From Clostridiales bacterium (GTDB taxonomy: Bacteria > Bacillota_A > Clostridia > Lachnospirales > Lachnospiraceae): a stretch of DNA of 6,800 bases. Positions 1-5,084 of the stretch are shown here, one piece after another. The stretch's first letter is position 1; each line of letters starts with the position of its first letter. Under the pieces are notes generated by a model that was given only the letters and a program-made list of their open reading frames with translations, was not told the origin of the DNA and did no database searches. The position numbers were made by a program, and so were the translations under genes. The stretch is taken from the NCBI GenBank assembly GCA_030154385.1, contig JASKJZ010000138.1:1-6800 (forward strand), read 5' to 3'.

Positions 1-518
1 GCGGTTGGTTCATCTAAAATCAAAATCTTGACATCCTTTGCCAAAGCCTTTGTAATCTCTACCAATTGCTGTTTCCCCATGCCAATATCTTTTACTTTTG
101 TATCAATATTTTCATGCAACCCAACTTTTTCTAGCATTTCCACCGTTTTTAAACGAGTTTTTTCCCAGTTAATCACATTGCGCATGCTCGTTTGTTCATT
201 GCCTAAAAATACATTTTCCGCAATGGATAGGGTTCCAATCAATGCAAGCTCCTGATGGATAATCCCAATTCCCTTTTCTTCACTTTCTTTTATGCTTTTA
301 AATTTGCATACCTTCCCATCCACTACGATATCTCCTTCGTAGCTTCCAAACCCATAGACCCCACTTAAAATATTCATTAACGTGGACTTTCCAGCACCAT
401 TTTCTCCAACCAAAGCATGAATTTGATGCGGCTTTACTCGAAACGTTACATTCTCAAGTACACGGACACCAGAAAAATCTTTTGAGATGTCTCGCATTTC
501 CAAGGCATATTGTTCCAT
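1..518 (-). CDS. mmsA: Monosaccharide ABC importer ATPase (MmsA/GguA/XylG type), N-terminal part
   Basis: This is the cytoplasmic ATPase that would energise a sugar importer. Only the first 172 codons are visible, and the gene continues past the left edge. Visible motifs are Walker [10 protein letters not shown] (residues 38-46), the Q-loop in IIHQEL (Q89), a signature region with IGMGKQQ instead of LSGGQ (145-151), and Walker B ILILDEPT (165-172). The [10 protein letters not shown] form is usual in the XylG/MmsA/RbsA group, whose members are about 500 residues with two fused ATPase domains. Only the first domain is in view. The start ATG at 516-518 is preceded by AGGAGTG (525-531). The gene lies 118 bp downstream of the sugar-binding lipoprotein on the same strand, behind a hairpin that probably lowers its expression. 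A membrane permease gene (GguB-like) is expected next, outside the window. RbsA- or XylG-like naming is possible, but the ChvE-type partner favours MmsA/GguA. Confidence 0.93.
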   Translation of the reverse strand, partial: MEQYALEMRDISKDFSGVRVLENVTFRVKPHQIHALVGENGAGKSTLMNILSGVYGFGSYEGDIVVDGKVCKFKSIKESEEKGIGIIHQELALIGTLSIAENVFLGNEQTSMRNVINWEKTRLKTVEMLEKVGLHENIDTKVKDIGMGKQQLVEITKALAKDVKILILDEPT

Positions 519-524
519 AGAAAA

Positions 525-531
525 CACTCCT
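525..531 (-). promoter_or_regulatory. Ribosome binding site of the ABC ATPase gene
   Basis: On the minus strand, AGGAGTG lies 6 bases before the ATG at 518. This supports that start and shows the ATPase is translated independently although it is second in the operon. Confidence 0.75.
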
Positions 532-579
532 ATTCTCTCATTATTTGCATCTAGCATTATTTTACGAAAGATAGATGTG

Positions 580-617
580 AAAAATGTCGGTCGGCAGTAA
601 AACTACCAACCGACATT
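580..617 (-). terminator. Intercistronic hairpin with T-run (partial terminator or mRNA stabiliser)
   Basis: Bases 583-598 and 602-617 form a 16-bp stem around a 3-base loop (599-601). On the plus strand two pairs are C/A mismatches (592-608 and 595-605). In minus-strand RNA the same positions become G-U pairs, so the stem is fully paired only in the transcript of the sugar transporter operon. Five T residues (584-580, minus strand) follow, two of them overlapping the base of the stem. The hairpin lies about 20 bases after the chvE stop and before the ATPase gene. Such elements commonly let the binding-protein mRNA accumulate well above the downstream genes. The T-run is short, so read-through is likely. 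Confidence 0.75.
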
Positions 618-636
618 CCACAAAAGTCATTTTATA

Positions 637-1698
637 TTATTGGATATCTTTTTCTGTTAAATATCCAGAATCAATTACTAGTTCTTTATAGTTATCCACC
701 GTCACGATGTATGGCTCTAATAGATAAGAAGGAACAATCTTAACATTATTATCATAGGTCGTGGTATCATTAATTTCTGGTTCGGTGTCAGATAATACAG
801 CATCCACCATGTTAGATGCAACCTCAGCAAGCTCTCGTGTATCCTTCAAAATGGTCGAATATTGATCACCAGAAACAATTAACTTGATAGAAGCAGCCTC
901 CGCATCTTGCCCTGTTACTACTGGCATATCTTTTCCTGTAACATATCCAAAGGATGTAAGGGAGGAAAGGATTCCTCTGGAGATACCATCATATGGTGAC
1001 AAAACACCATGTAACACTTTACCATCTGAATAATTTGCTGCTAAAATAGCATCCATACGTGCCTGTGCAACTGCCCCATCCCAACGAAGTGTTCCACACT
1101 CTTCCTGTGATGTTTGTCCTGATACAACAACAACCGTTCCATCATCCATTAATGGCTGTAACACATCCATAGCACCTTCAAAGAAGTAAAATGAGTTGGT
1201 ATCATCAGGAGAACCAGCAAAAAGTTCAATATTGTAAGGCCCATTTCCTTTTAATTTCTTTAACCCTTCTACTAAAGACTGTGCCTGAAGCTGACCGACC
1301 TTACGATTATCAAACGTTGCATAATAGGACACTGCATCCGTATTAACTAATAAGCGGTCATAAGATATAACCTTAACGCCCTTTTTTGCAGCCTCATCTA
1401 AAGTATCTGACAAGGTTGATCCATCAACTGCAGCGATTACAAGAACTTTTGCTCCCTTTGCAATCATATTTTCAATTTGGGACTTCTGCGTTGGAATATC
1501 ATCCTCTGCATATTGCAGATCCACTGTATATCCTTTTTTCTCAAGTATGTCCTTCATGGTATTTCCATCCTTAATCCAACGCTCACTGGATTGCGTTGGC
1601 ATTGAAATACCAATATACTTGTCTCCACTTCCCTTTCCACACCCAGAAACAGCAAAAATCATTACAAATAAAACGAGTACAGCCCACACCTTTTTCAT
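637..1698 (-). CDS. chvE: Sugar-binding lipoprotein of a ChvE-type multiple monosaccharide ABC importer
   Basis: This 353-residue extracellular solute-binding protein would capture monosaccharides (aldoses such as galactose, glucose, arabinose or xylose in known ChvE relatives) and deliver them to the membrane permease. The N-terminus MKKVWAVLVL plus a hydrophobic stretch and lipobox VSGC (residues 17-20) indicates lipid anchoring at Cys20. The mature protein follows the periplasmic-binding-protein type I fold. Family signatures are IGISMPT with SSERW (37-41), QYAEDDIP (62-69), QIENMIAKGAKVLVIAAVDG (74-93), SYDRL (112-116), SPDDTNS (163-169), TGQDAEA (262-268) and KDTRELA (285-291). Arg40, Asp114/Arg115, Asp165/166 and Asp265 are likely ligand contacts by family analogy. 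The reading frame stays open 15 codons upstream to 1743, but the AAGGAGGA site and the signal peptide place the start at 1698. The ATPase gene follows in the same direction. The exact sugar is not readable from sequence. Confidence 0.95.
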   Translation of the reverse strand: MKKVWAVLVLFVMIFAVSGCGKGSGDKYIGISMPTQSSERWIKDGNTMKDILEKKGYTVDLQYAEDDIPTQKSQIENMIAKGAKVLVIAAVDGSTLSDTLDEAAKKGVKVISYDRLLVNTDAVSYYATFDNRKVGQLQAQSLVEGLKKLKGNGPYNIELFAGSPDDTNSFYFFEGAMDVLQPLMDDGTVVVVSGQTSQEECGTLRWDGAVAQARMDAILAANYSDGKVLHGVLSPYDGISRGILSSLTSFGYVTGKDMPVVTGQDAEAASIKLIVSGDQYSTILKDTRELAEVASNMVDAVLSDTEPEINDTTTYDNNVKIVPSYLLEPYIVTVDNYKELVIDSGYLTEKDIQ

Positions 1699-1705
1699 AA
1701 CAAAA

Positions 1706-1713
1706 TCCTCCTT
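1706..1713 (-). promoter_or_regulatory. Ribosome binding site that fixes the chvE start
   Basis: AAGGAGGA on the minus strand lies 7 bases before ATG 1698. It excludes the longer reading-frame start at 1743, which would put 15 charged, polar residues before the signal peptide. Confidence 0.85.
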
Positions 1714-1763
1714 ATTTGTTTTCTTTTCATGATTATGCAACAAAACTACACAATTGAAAGTAG

Positions 1764-1787
1764 TTCACTTGCACTATTCACTGAATA
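1764..1787. promoter_or_regulatory. Possible operator at the sugar importer transcription start
   Basis: On the plus strand, TTCACT (1764-1769), TGCACT (1770-1775) and TTCACT (1777-1782) form an imperfect triple repeat. TATTCACTGAATA (1775-1787) is a perfect 13-bp palindrome around a central C. The cluster covers roughly +1 to +24 of the predicted transcript, where a repressor would block initiation. No regulator can be assigned, and short AT-rich palindromes also occur by chance. Confidence 0.35.
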
Positions 1788-1794
1788 TACTGCC

Positions 1795-1823
1795 ATATTA
1801 TCATTATTTTTAGTAATTGTCAA
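1795..1823 (-). promoter_or_regulatory. Sigma-A promoter of the sugar importer operon
   Basis: On the minus strand a perfect TTGACA (1823-1818), a 17-bp spacer and TAATAT (1800-1795) are preceded by TG in the extended -10 position (1803-1802). The start of transcription would be near 1788, giving a 5' leader of about 90 bases before chvE. Confidence 0.8.
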
Positions 1824-1957
1824 CACGAATAGATTAGTTTGACATATTAATTTTGTATTTAGCAACATTTATTATATTTTAATTCTTTTAAATATATTCA
1901 TATTGCACAATTTCAATACCAAAATATATAAAATATTCAATTTTATGGCATTTCTTC

Positions 1958-1986
1958 TTGACAAGTAAGCAGTTGCTTGCTATTAT
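1958..1986 (+). promoter_or_regulatory. Sigma-A promoter of the TetR/PEBP operon
   Basis: A perfect TTGACA (1958-1963), a 17-bp spacer and TATTAT (1981-1986) put the transcription start near 1993 and give a 5' leader of about 50 bases. The spacer is almost filled by an inverted repeat (1964-1981), so an otherwise very strong promoter is probably held off by a bound protein. Confidence 0.82.
1964..1981. promoter_or_regulatory. Putative TetR-family operator O1, inside the promoter spacer
   Basis: This 18-bp inverted repeat, AGTAAGCA-GT-TGCTTGCT, has one mismatched pair (1966/1979) outside the central 2 bp. It lies exactly between the -35 and -10 boxes, so a bound dimer would exclude RNA polymerase. 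The core AAGCA-N2-TGCTT is repeated at 1999-2010. Confidence 0.65.
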
Positions 1987-1995
1987 CATTTTAAA

Positions 1996-2013
1996 TAGAA
2001 GCACATGCTTACC
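1996..2013. promoter_or_regulatory. Putative TetR-family operator O2, just after the transcription start
   Basis: This is the second copy of AAGCA-N2-TGCTT (1999-2010), centred 32 bp (about three helix turns) after O1. Its right half TGCTTAC is the exact complement of the left half GTAAGCA of O1. It lies a few bases after the predicted start site and upstream of the TetR-type gene, which suggests autorepression. Confidence 0.6.
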
Positions 2014-2031
2014 TTATATTTCGTTTAGAGC

Positions 2032-2038
2032 AGGAGGA
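2032..2038 (+). promoter_or_regulatory. Ribosome binding site of the TetR-type gene
   Basis: AGGAGGA ends 5 bases before ATG 2044, a near-ideal match that confirms the start. Confidence 0.8.
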
Positions 2039-2043
2039 TATTC

Positions 2044-2616
2044 ATGAAAACAAAAGATAACATTATTTATGAATCTCTAAAACTTTTTTCCATCTTAGGC
2101 TTCGAGGCAGTTTCTACTCGTATGATTGCAAAGGCCGTTCATGGGTCGGATGCTCTTATTTACAAGCACTTTAAAAACAAACAGGAAATTCTTGATACAA
2201 TTGTTGCAATCTGTACCGAACGCTTTCTTAGTAAGCGCCAAGCAATCGATTTTAGTCATATCTGTTGGGAGGATGCAGAGAAGATTTGTATGGACATGTT
2301 TGAATTTCAAACAGAGGATGAGTGGATTGTTCTATTTCGAAGACTCCTTATTTTGGAACAATTTAAGAATGAAAAGATGGCTCAGCTTTATCGAAAATTT
2401 TTCATCGATTCCATCTTAGATGATCTTGCTTTACTTTTTGAAAAGCTGATGGTAAATGAGTATTTAAAACCAGGTAATCCAAAAATCTATGCGATGGAAC
2501 TATATGCACCTTTTTTTATGTACCACACCCTGAATCAAGAGAAGGAACTGTTAAGGAAAGAGTTAAAAATTCACGTTTCTTACTTTGAAAAAAATTATAG
2601 AAATGATAGGAGATAA
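2044..2616 (+). CDS. TetR/AcrR-family transcriptional repressor
   Basis: This 190-residue protein has the usual length and layout of a one-component TetR-type repressor, a cytoplasmic DNA-binding dimer released by a small ligand. The N-terminal helix-turn-helix spans about residues 8-50. It comprises a first helix (IIYESLKLFSILGFEAVS), STRMIAKAV as helix 2, and a recognition helix in SDALIYKHF (35-43), followed by the family-typical KNKQEIL (44-50). Residues 55-190 form the variable helical ligand/dimer domain, which gives no hint of ligand. The gene is first in a two-gene operon with the PEBP-like protein, whose ribosome binding site lies in its last codons. Two matching inverted repeats in its promoter point to autoregulation. 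The divergent sugar importer could also be a target, but neither repeat overlaps that promoter. Confidence 0.92.
   Translation: MKTKDNIIYESLKLFSILGFEAVSTRMIAKAVHGSDALIYKHFKNKQEILDTIVAICTERFLSKRQAIDFSHICWEDAEKICMDMFEFQTEDEWIVLFRRLLILEQFKNEKMAQLYRKFFIDSILDDLALLFEKLMVNEYLKPGNPKIYAMELYAPFFMYHTLNQEKELLRKELKIHVSYFEKNYRNDRR
2606..2611 (+). promoter_or_regulatory. Ribosome binding site of the PEBP gene, embedded in the TetR-type gene
   Basis: The AGGAGA-like sequence before ATG 2622 is formed by the final AGG AGA (Arg-Arg) codons of the repressor gene, just before its TAA. Ribosomes finishing the first gene are therefore placed at the second start, which suggests translational coupling. Confidence 0.65.
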
Positions 2617-2621
2617 AAAGA

Positions 2622-3116
2622 ATGACTACCACCTTTGGTCAAAAAAACAAACTAAACGTAAGCAGTCCATCCTTTCAAGATAATGGATGGATTCCAAAAA
2701 AACACACAGATTTTGGAGAAGATGCCTCTCCCGCTTTCCATCTCGAAGGTCTTTCTAAGGATGCAGTTTCCATTGCGATTGTAATGGACGATTTGGATAT
2801 TCCTTTTCTTGATGCATACAATCATTGGATTATATGGAATATCCCTAGTATGACACAAATACCTGAGAATATATCCTATGGAGCAATTGTAGAAAAGTTA
2901 GGCAATGCAAAACAAGGCATCGGATATGGGAAAAATCGATATCGTGGACCAAAGCAACCCATCTTTATACGAAAGATGCATCGCTATCAGTTTGACTTTT
3001 ATGTACTGGATTGTTTTCTTGCTTTAAAAAGTACAGCCAAAAAAAGAGAGCTTCTTTTGGCTGTAGATGGACATATTGTGCAAACTGGAAGAATCACTGG
3101 TCAATATAAACGGTAG
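2622..3116 (+). CDS. PEBP family protein (YbhB/YbcL, Raf kinase inhibitor-like)
   Basis: This 164-residue, probably cytoplasmic protein has no signal peptide or membrane helix. Its match to the phosphatidylethanolamine-binding/YbhB fold rests on SSPSFQDNGWIP (14-25), the loop G-EDASPAF (32-39), MDDLDIP (55-61) in place of the usual DPDAP, HWIIWNIP (68-75), YGKNRYRGPKQP (102-113) and HRYQFDFYVLD (120-130). The family forms a small anion-binding pocket around the Asp and His motifs. Bacterial members have no firmly established role, and kinase inhibition should not be assumed. It is second in the TetR operon, starting 5 bp after the repressor stop, so it is probably expressed only when that repressor is released. 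Its last 23 bp overlap the 3' end of the opposing permease gene. Confidence 0.9.
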   Translation: MTTTFGQKNKLNVSSPSFQDNGWIPKKHTDFGEDASPAFHLEGLSKDAVSIAIVMDDLDIPFLDAYNHWIIWNIPSMTQIPENISYGAIVEKLGNAKQGIGYGKNRYRGPKQPIFIRKMHRYQFDFYVLDCFLALKSTAKKRELLLAVDGHIVQTGRITGQYKR

Positions 3117-3849
3117 TATTTTGTATGGAGCTAACCGCATTATCAATTGCTTTTACTGGACAGGATGAAATGGTCTCCAACAGGCGTTCCATTTCGACTT
3201 CTTTGACTTCCTTTACCCGTGCTTTTTTCCCATCCATTTCGAATAGTTCTGGATATTTTTTGGTACAGACGGTACATCCCATACAAGCAGTTCGATTAAT
3301 GGTAACACCTATTTTCTGTTCTTCTTTTTCTCGAGGCAAGTCATCATCCTTTACAATGAGACCTGCCAGAAAGGAAAACAGCAAAATTGATAGTATGGTC
3401 AACCCCCAACGCACAAGCATAAATTTTAGACCAAGAAACTTTGCTTCATTAATTAACATTGGTATTTTAACAACTGCCCAAGAGCTTATTATAATTATGA
3501 GATTTCGGATCGTCGCTCCTTTTTTATGCAGCATTGTACAGATTGGAAAAGCTGCATAAATGGGACCTGCTGATATACTGCCCAGCAAAAAAGAAAAGAA
3601 TACACCCTTAAGCTTGGCTTCCTTACCCAAGGTTCTAAGAATCATTTCCTTTGGTACAAAAGAATCTAATAAAGCGGTAAGAATAAAAATAACTGGCATA
3701 ATCATCAGCATTTCTTTTATGTAATAGCCACTATTATAAATTGCCTGTATGCCGATTTTAGGATATGAAAAGAATATTACAGCATAGATTCCTAGTATGC
3801 ACTCCAAAAAAATATTATGTTTCATCCACAATACCATTCGATTATTCAT
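3094..3849 (-). CDS. Half-permease (ArsP/COG0701-like) fused to a [4Fe-4S] ferredoxin domain
   Basis: This 251-residue membrane protein has hydrophobic segments at about 13-29, 45-65, 83-106, 114-130 and 148-166. The region around GSISAGPIYAAFPIC (90-104) resembles the conserved core of the COG0701/PF03773 permease family (which includes ArsP). A charged linker (167-180) leads to a single-cluster ferredoxin-like domain (about 181-236) with C189-x2-C192-x2-C195 and C230-P, so all four ligands of a [4Fe-4S] cluster are present. Usual COG0701 members hold two halves in one chain of about 300 residues or more. Here the halves are separate genes and this one carries the extra redox domain. It starts at the ATGA overlap with the upstream half, behind a G-rich GGGGGTGG stretch. 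Met5 or Met9 are less likely starts. The substrate is unknown. A role in redox-gated or redox-driven transport is inference only. Confidence 0.85.
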   Translation of the reverse strand: MNNRMVLWMKHNIFLECILGIYAVIFFSYPKIGIQAIYNSGYYIKEMLMIMPVIFILTALLDSFVPKEMILRTLGKEAKLKGVFFSFLLGSISAGPIYAAFPICTMLHKKGATIRNLIIIISSWAVVKIPMLINEAKFLGLKFMLVRWGLTILSILLFSFLAGLIVKDDDLPREKEEQKIGVTINRTACMGCTVCTKKYPELFEMDGKKARVKEVKEVEMERLLETISSCPVKAIDNAVSSIQNTTVYIDQ

Positions 3850-4328
3850 AATACCACCCCCATCACAAATGCAATCACAAGTGCAAAAACAAAACTTAGT
3901 AAATTCCTCGTAATCGCAAATTTTCGCCCAAATTCTCTTTTTTCCAGCGGAAACGTCACGACTCCAACCATCGTTAACGTTGTTAAAAATGCAACGGAAG
4001 GCATAATTCCAACACCCGCGCTTCGCAGCGTTCCAATCAGCGGGAATGCAATAAATGCCGGAATCAAGGTAATGGTTCCGAATCCCGCTGCTGCAATCAT
4101 TGCAAGTGTTTCGTTCTGTTTACCAATAAAGCTTGCAATGGTTGCTGGAGGCAGGATTGCAAGTAGCAACCCGATAGCAAAAATCACTGCAAAAATGGAG
4201 GCCGCCATTCCTTTCCCCATAAAAAATGCTTTTTTTAGTGCGTCTTTTGTTCTTCTTTTATCCTTTTGAAAGAAAAACAATAATAAACCTCCTGTTAAAA
4301 TCCAAACGGCTAGTGTAAAAATATCCAT
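3846..4328 (-). CDS. Half-permease (ArsP/COG0701-like), first subunit
   Basis: This 160-residue hydrophobic protein has a short N-terminal helix (3-20), a basic loop (QKDKRRTKDALKK) and further helices at about 40-60, 74-96, 108-126 and 143-159. The motif TITLIPAFIAFPLIG (85-99) corresponds to the conserved core of the COG0701/PF03773 family. It aligns with the same segment in the next gene, so the two are probably the N- and C-half equivalents of one permease acting as a heterodimer. It starts at ATG 4328 behind AAGGAGTG (4333-4340). Its TGA overlaps the next ATG by 4 bp, implying tightly linked translation. The Crp/Fnr-type gene is divergent, 125 bp away. It is too short to be a full family member, but nothing suggests decay: both halves are intact and have their own starts. 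Confidence 0.82.
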   Translation of the reverse strand: MDIFTLAVWILTGGLLLFFFQKDKRRTKDALKKAFFMGKGMAASIFAVIFAIGLLLAILPPATIASFIGKQNETLAMIAAAGFGTITLIPAFIAFPLIGTLRSAGVGIMPSVAFLTTLTMVGVVTFPLEKREFGRKFAITRNLLSFVFALVIAFVMGVVL

Positions 4329-4453
4329 AGAATCACTCCTTTTTATTTCTTATCATAATCTTATAAAAAAAAGCTTCGATGGAATAGACACCTATGTTTC
4401 TTTTTGATATCATAATACATAATACTTACCTTTTAGACTAGGAGGACACAAAG
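4329..4453. promoter_or_regulatory. Divergent promoter region of the permease pair and Crp/Fnr-type regulator
   Basis: This 125-bp AT-rich gap is shared by the two outward-facing units. On the minus side, -10-like TATAAG (4365-4360) and TATGAT (4357-4352) occur, but neither has a credible -35 at 17 bp, which would fit an activator-dependent promoter. Imperfect dyads ATAG-N4-CTAT (4384-4395) and TGATATCA (4405-4412) are possible sites for the adjacent regulator. No terminator is present. Confidence 0.5.
4385..4413 (+). promoter_or_regulatory. Candidate promoter of the Crp/Fnr-type gene
   Basis: TAGACA (4385-4390), a 17-bp spacer and TATCAT (4408-4413) with TG in the extended -10 position (4405-4406) predict a start near 4420 and a 34-base leader. 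The -10 box overlaps the palindrome TGATATCA, so binding there could give autoregulation. Confidence 0.5.
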
Positions 4454-5080
4454 ATGGCAGAATTATTTGATGGAGTGGATAAAACTCTTTTGCAACAAAT
4501 AATCTTCAATTCTCAAAAACATTCAAAGGGTGCTACGGTTTACTCGCAAGGAGACTCTTGTTTAACCCTTGATATTGTTCTGTCTGGAAGTCTGATTGCC
4601 TACAGCCTATCTCCAAATGGGAGTGAAACGATTGTATTTGAATTTAAAAAGGGCAGCATAATCGGGGCAAACCTTTTATTTGGTCACGCAAATCATTATC
4701 CAATGAATATTTACTGTACCGCAAATTGCGAACTTCAACGAATAAGAAAACGTGATGTGGAACGATTGTTGCATGATTATCACTTTACAATGCATTTCAT
4801 CAAAAGCATCTCTGCCAACTCACAGGGAATGAATCAAAAAATCTCGATGTATACGCAACGGTCTTTACGTGCAAATATCTTACAATATTTGCATTTATTA
4901 TCGATCGAGCAAAAATCAAAAACCATCCTGCTTCCTGTCAGTAAAAAGCAATTGGCAGACTATCTTGGGGTACAACGGCCTTCATTATTTCGAGAACTGA
5001 AGCATATGAAGGAAGAGGGACTTATTATGATTGATAACAGAATGATACAACTACTCGATTCCACATTAAAAAAACAATAG
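4454..5080 (+). CDS. Crp/Fnr-family transcriptional regulator
   Basis: This 208-residue cytoplasmic regulator has an N-terminal cyclic-nucleotide-binding-like beta-roll (about 20-105, e.g. SKGATVYSQGDSC, VLSGSLIAY, FKKGSIIGANLLF), a long dimerisation helix (about 106-150) and a C-terminal winged helix-turn-helix (about 162-202, with KKQLADYLGVQRPSLFREL). The cAMP phosphate cassette of E. coli CRP (GEL plus RS) is not conserved: the segment reads GANLLFGHANHY. There is no FNR-like N-terminal cysteine cluster either; the only cysteines are 36, 88 and 92. The signal is therefore probably something other than cAMP or an FNR-type cluster. The recognition segment has RPSLFR where CRP has RETVGR. 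AGGAGG (4440-4445) precedes ATG 4454. The gene is divergent from the iron-sulfur permease pair, its likely target. Confidence 0.92.
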   Translation: MAELFDGVDKTLLQQIIFNSQKHSKGATVYSQGDSCLTLDIVLSGSLIAYSLSPNGSETIVFEFKKGSIIGANLLFGHANHYPMNIYCTANCELQRIRKRDVERLLHDYHFTMHFIKSISANSQGMNQKISMYTQRSLRANILQYLHLLSIEQKSKTILLPVSKKQLADYLGVQRPSLFRELKHMKEEGLIMIDNRMIQLLDSTLKKQ

Positions 5081-5084
5081 TATC

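Larger units (their letters stand above)
1699..2043. promoter_or_regulatory. Divergent control region between the sugar importer and the TetR operon
   Basis: This 345-bp region has no gene. It holds one strong promoter per direction (1795-1823 minus, 1958-1986 plus). About 134 bp of very AT-rich DNA (1824-1957), with A- and T-runs and no clear motif, separates them. The two transcription starts diverge by about 205 bp, so the promoters do not overlap. The AT-rich middle could act as UP-element-like sequence or as protein-binding DNA, but nothing specific can be read there. Confidence 0.8.

Noticed and set aside
28..255. Plus-strand reading frame opposite the ABC ATPase
   Set aside because: The opposite strand carries Walker A, Q-loop, signature and Walker B motifs in one continuous frame, so this one is a shadow.
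1699..1743. Fifteen-codon N-terminal extension of the sugar-binding protein
   Set aside because: The extension is polar and would precede the signal peptide. A strong AAGGAGGA lies at the right distance from ATG 1698, inside the putative extension.
1839..1844. A second plus-strand TTGACA in the divergent region
   Set aside because: No -10-like sequence lies 16-18 bp downstream, so it is unlikely to be a promoter.
2658..2664. A further GTAAGCA, as in the TetR operators, near the start of the PEBP gene
   Set aside because: Only one half-site is present (GTAAGCAGT followed by CCATCC), with no inverted partner. It lies in coding sequence and is probably chance.
3125..3559. A 144-codon plus-strand reading frame opposite the permease gene
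   Set aside because: It is antisense to a well-supported membrane/ferredoxin gene and has low-complexity composition and no ribosome binding site or family motif. It is a shadow frame, as is the 150-codon frame at 3817-4269.
4404..4416. FNR box-like TTGAT near the Crp/Fnr-type promoter
   Set aside because: The second half does not give TTGAT-N4-ATCAA, and the regulator lacks FNR-type cysteines. Only a short TGATATCA palindrome remains.
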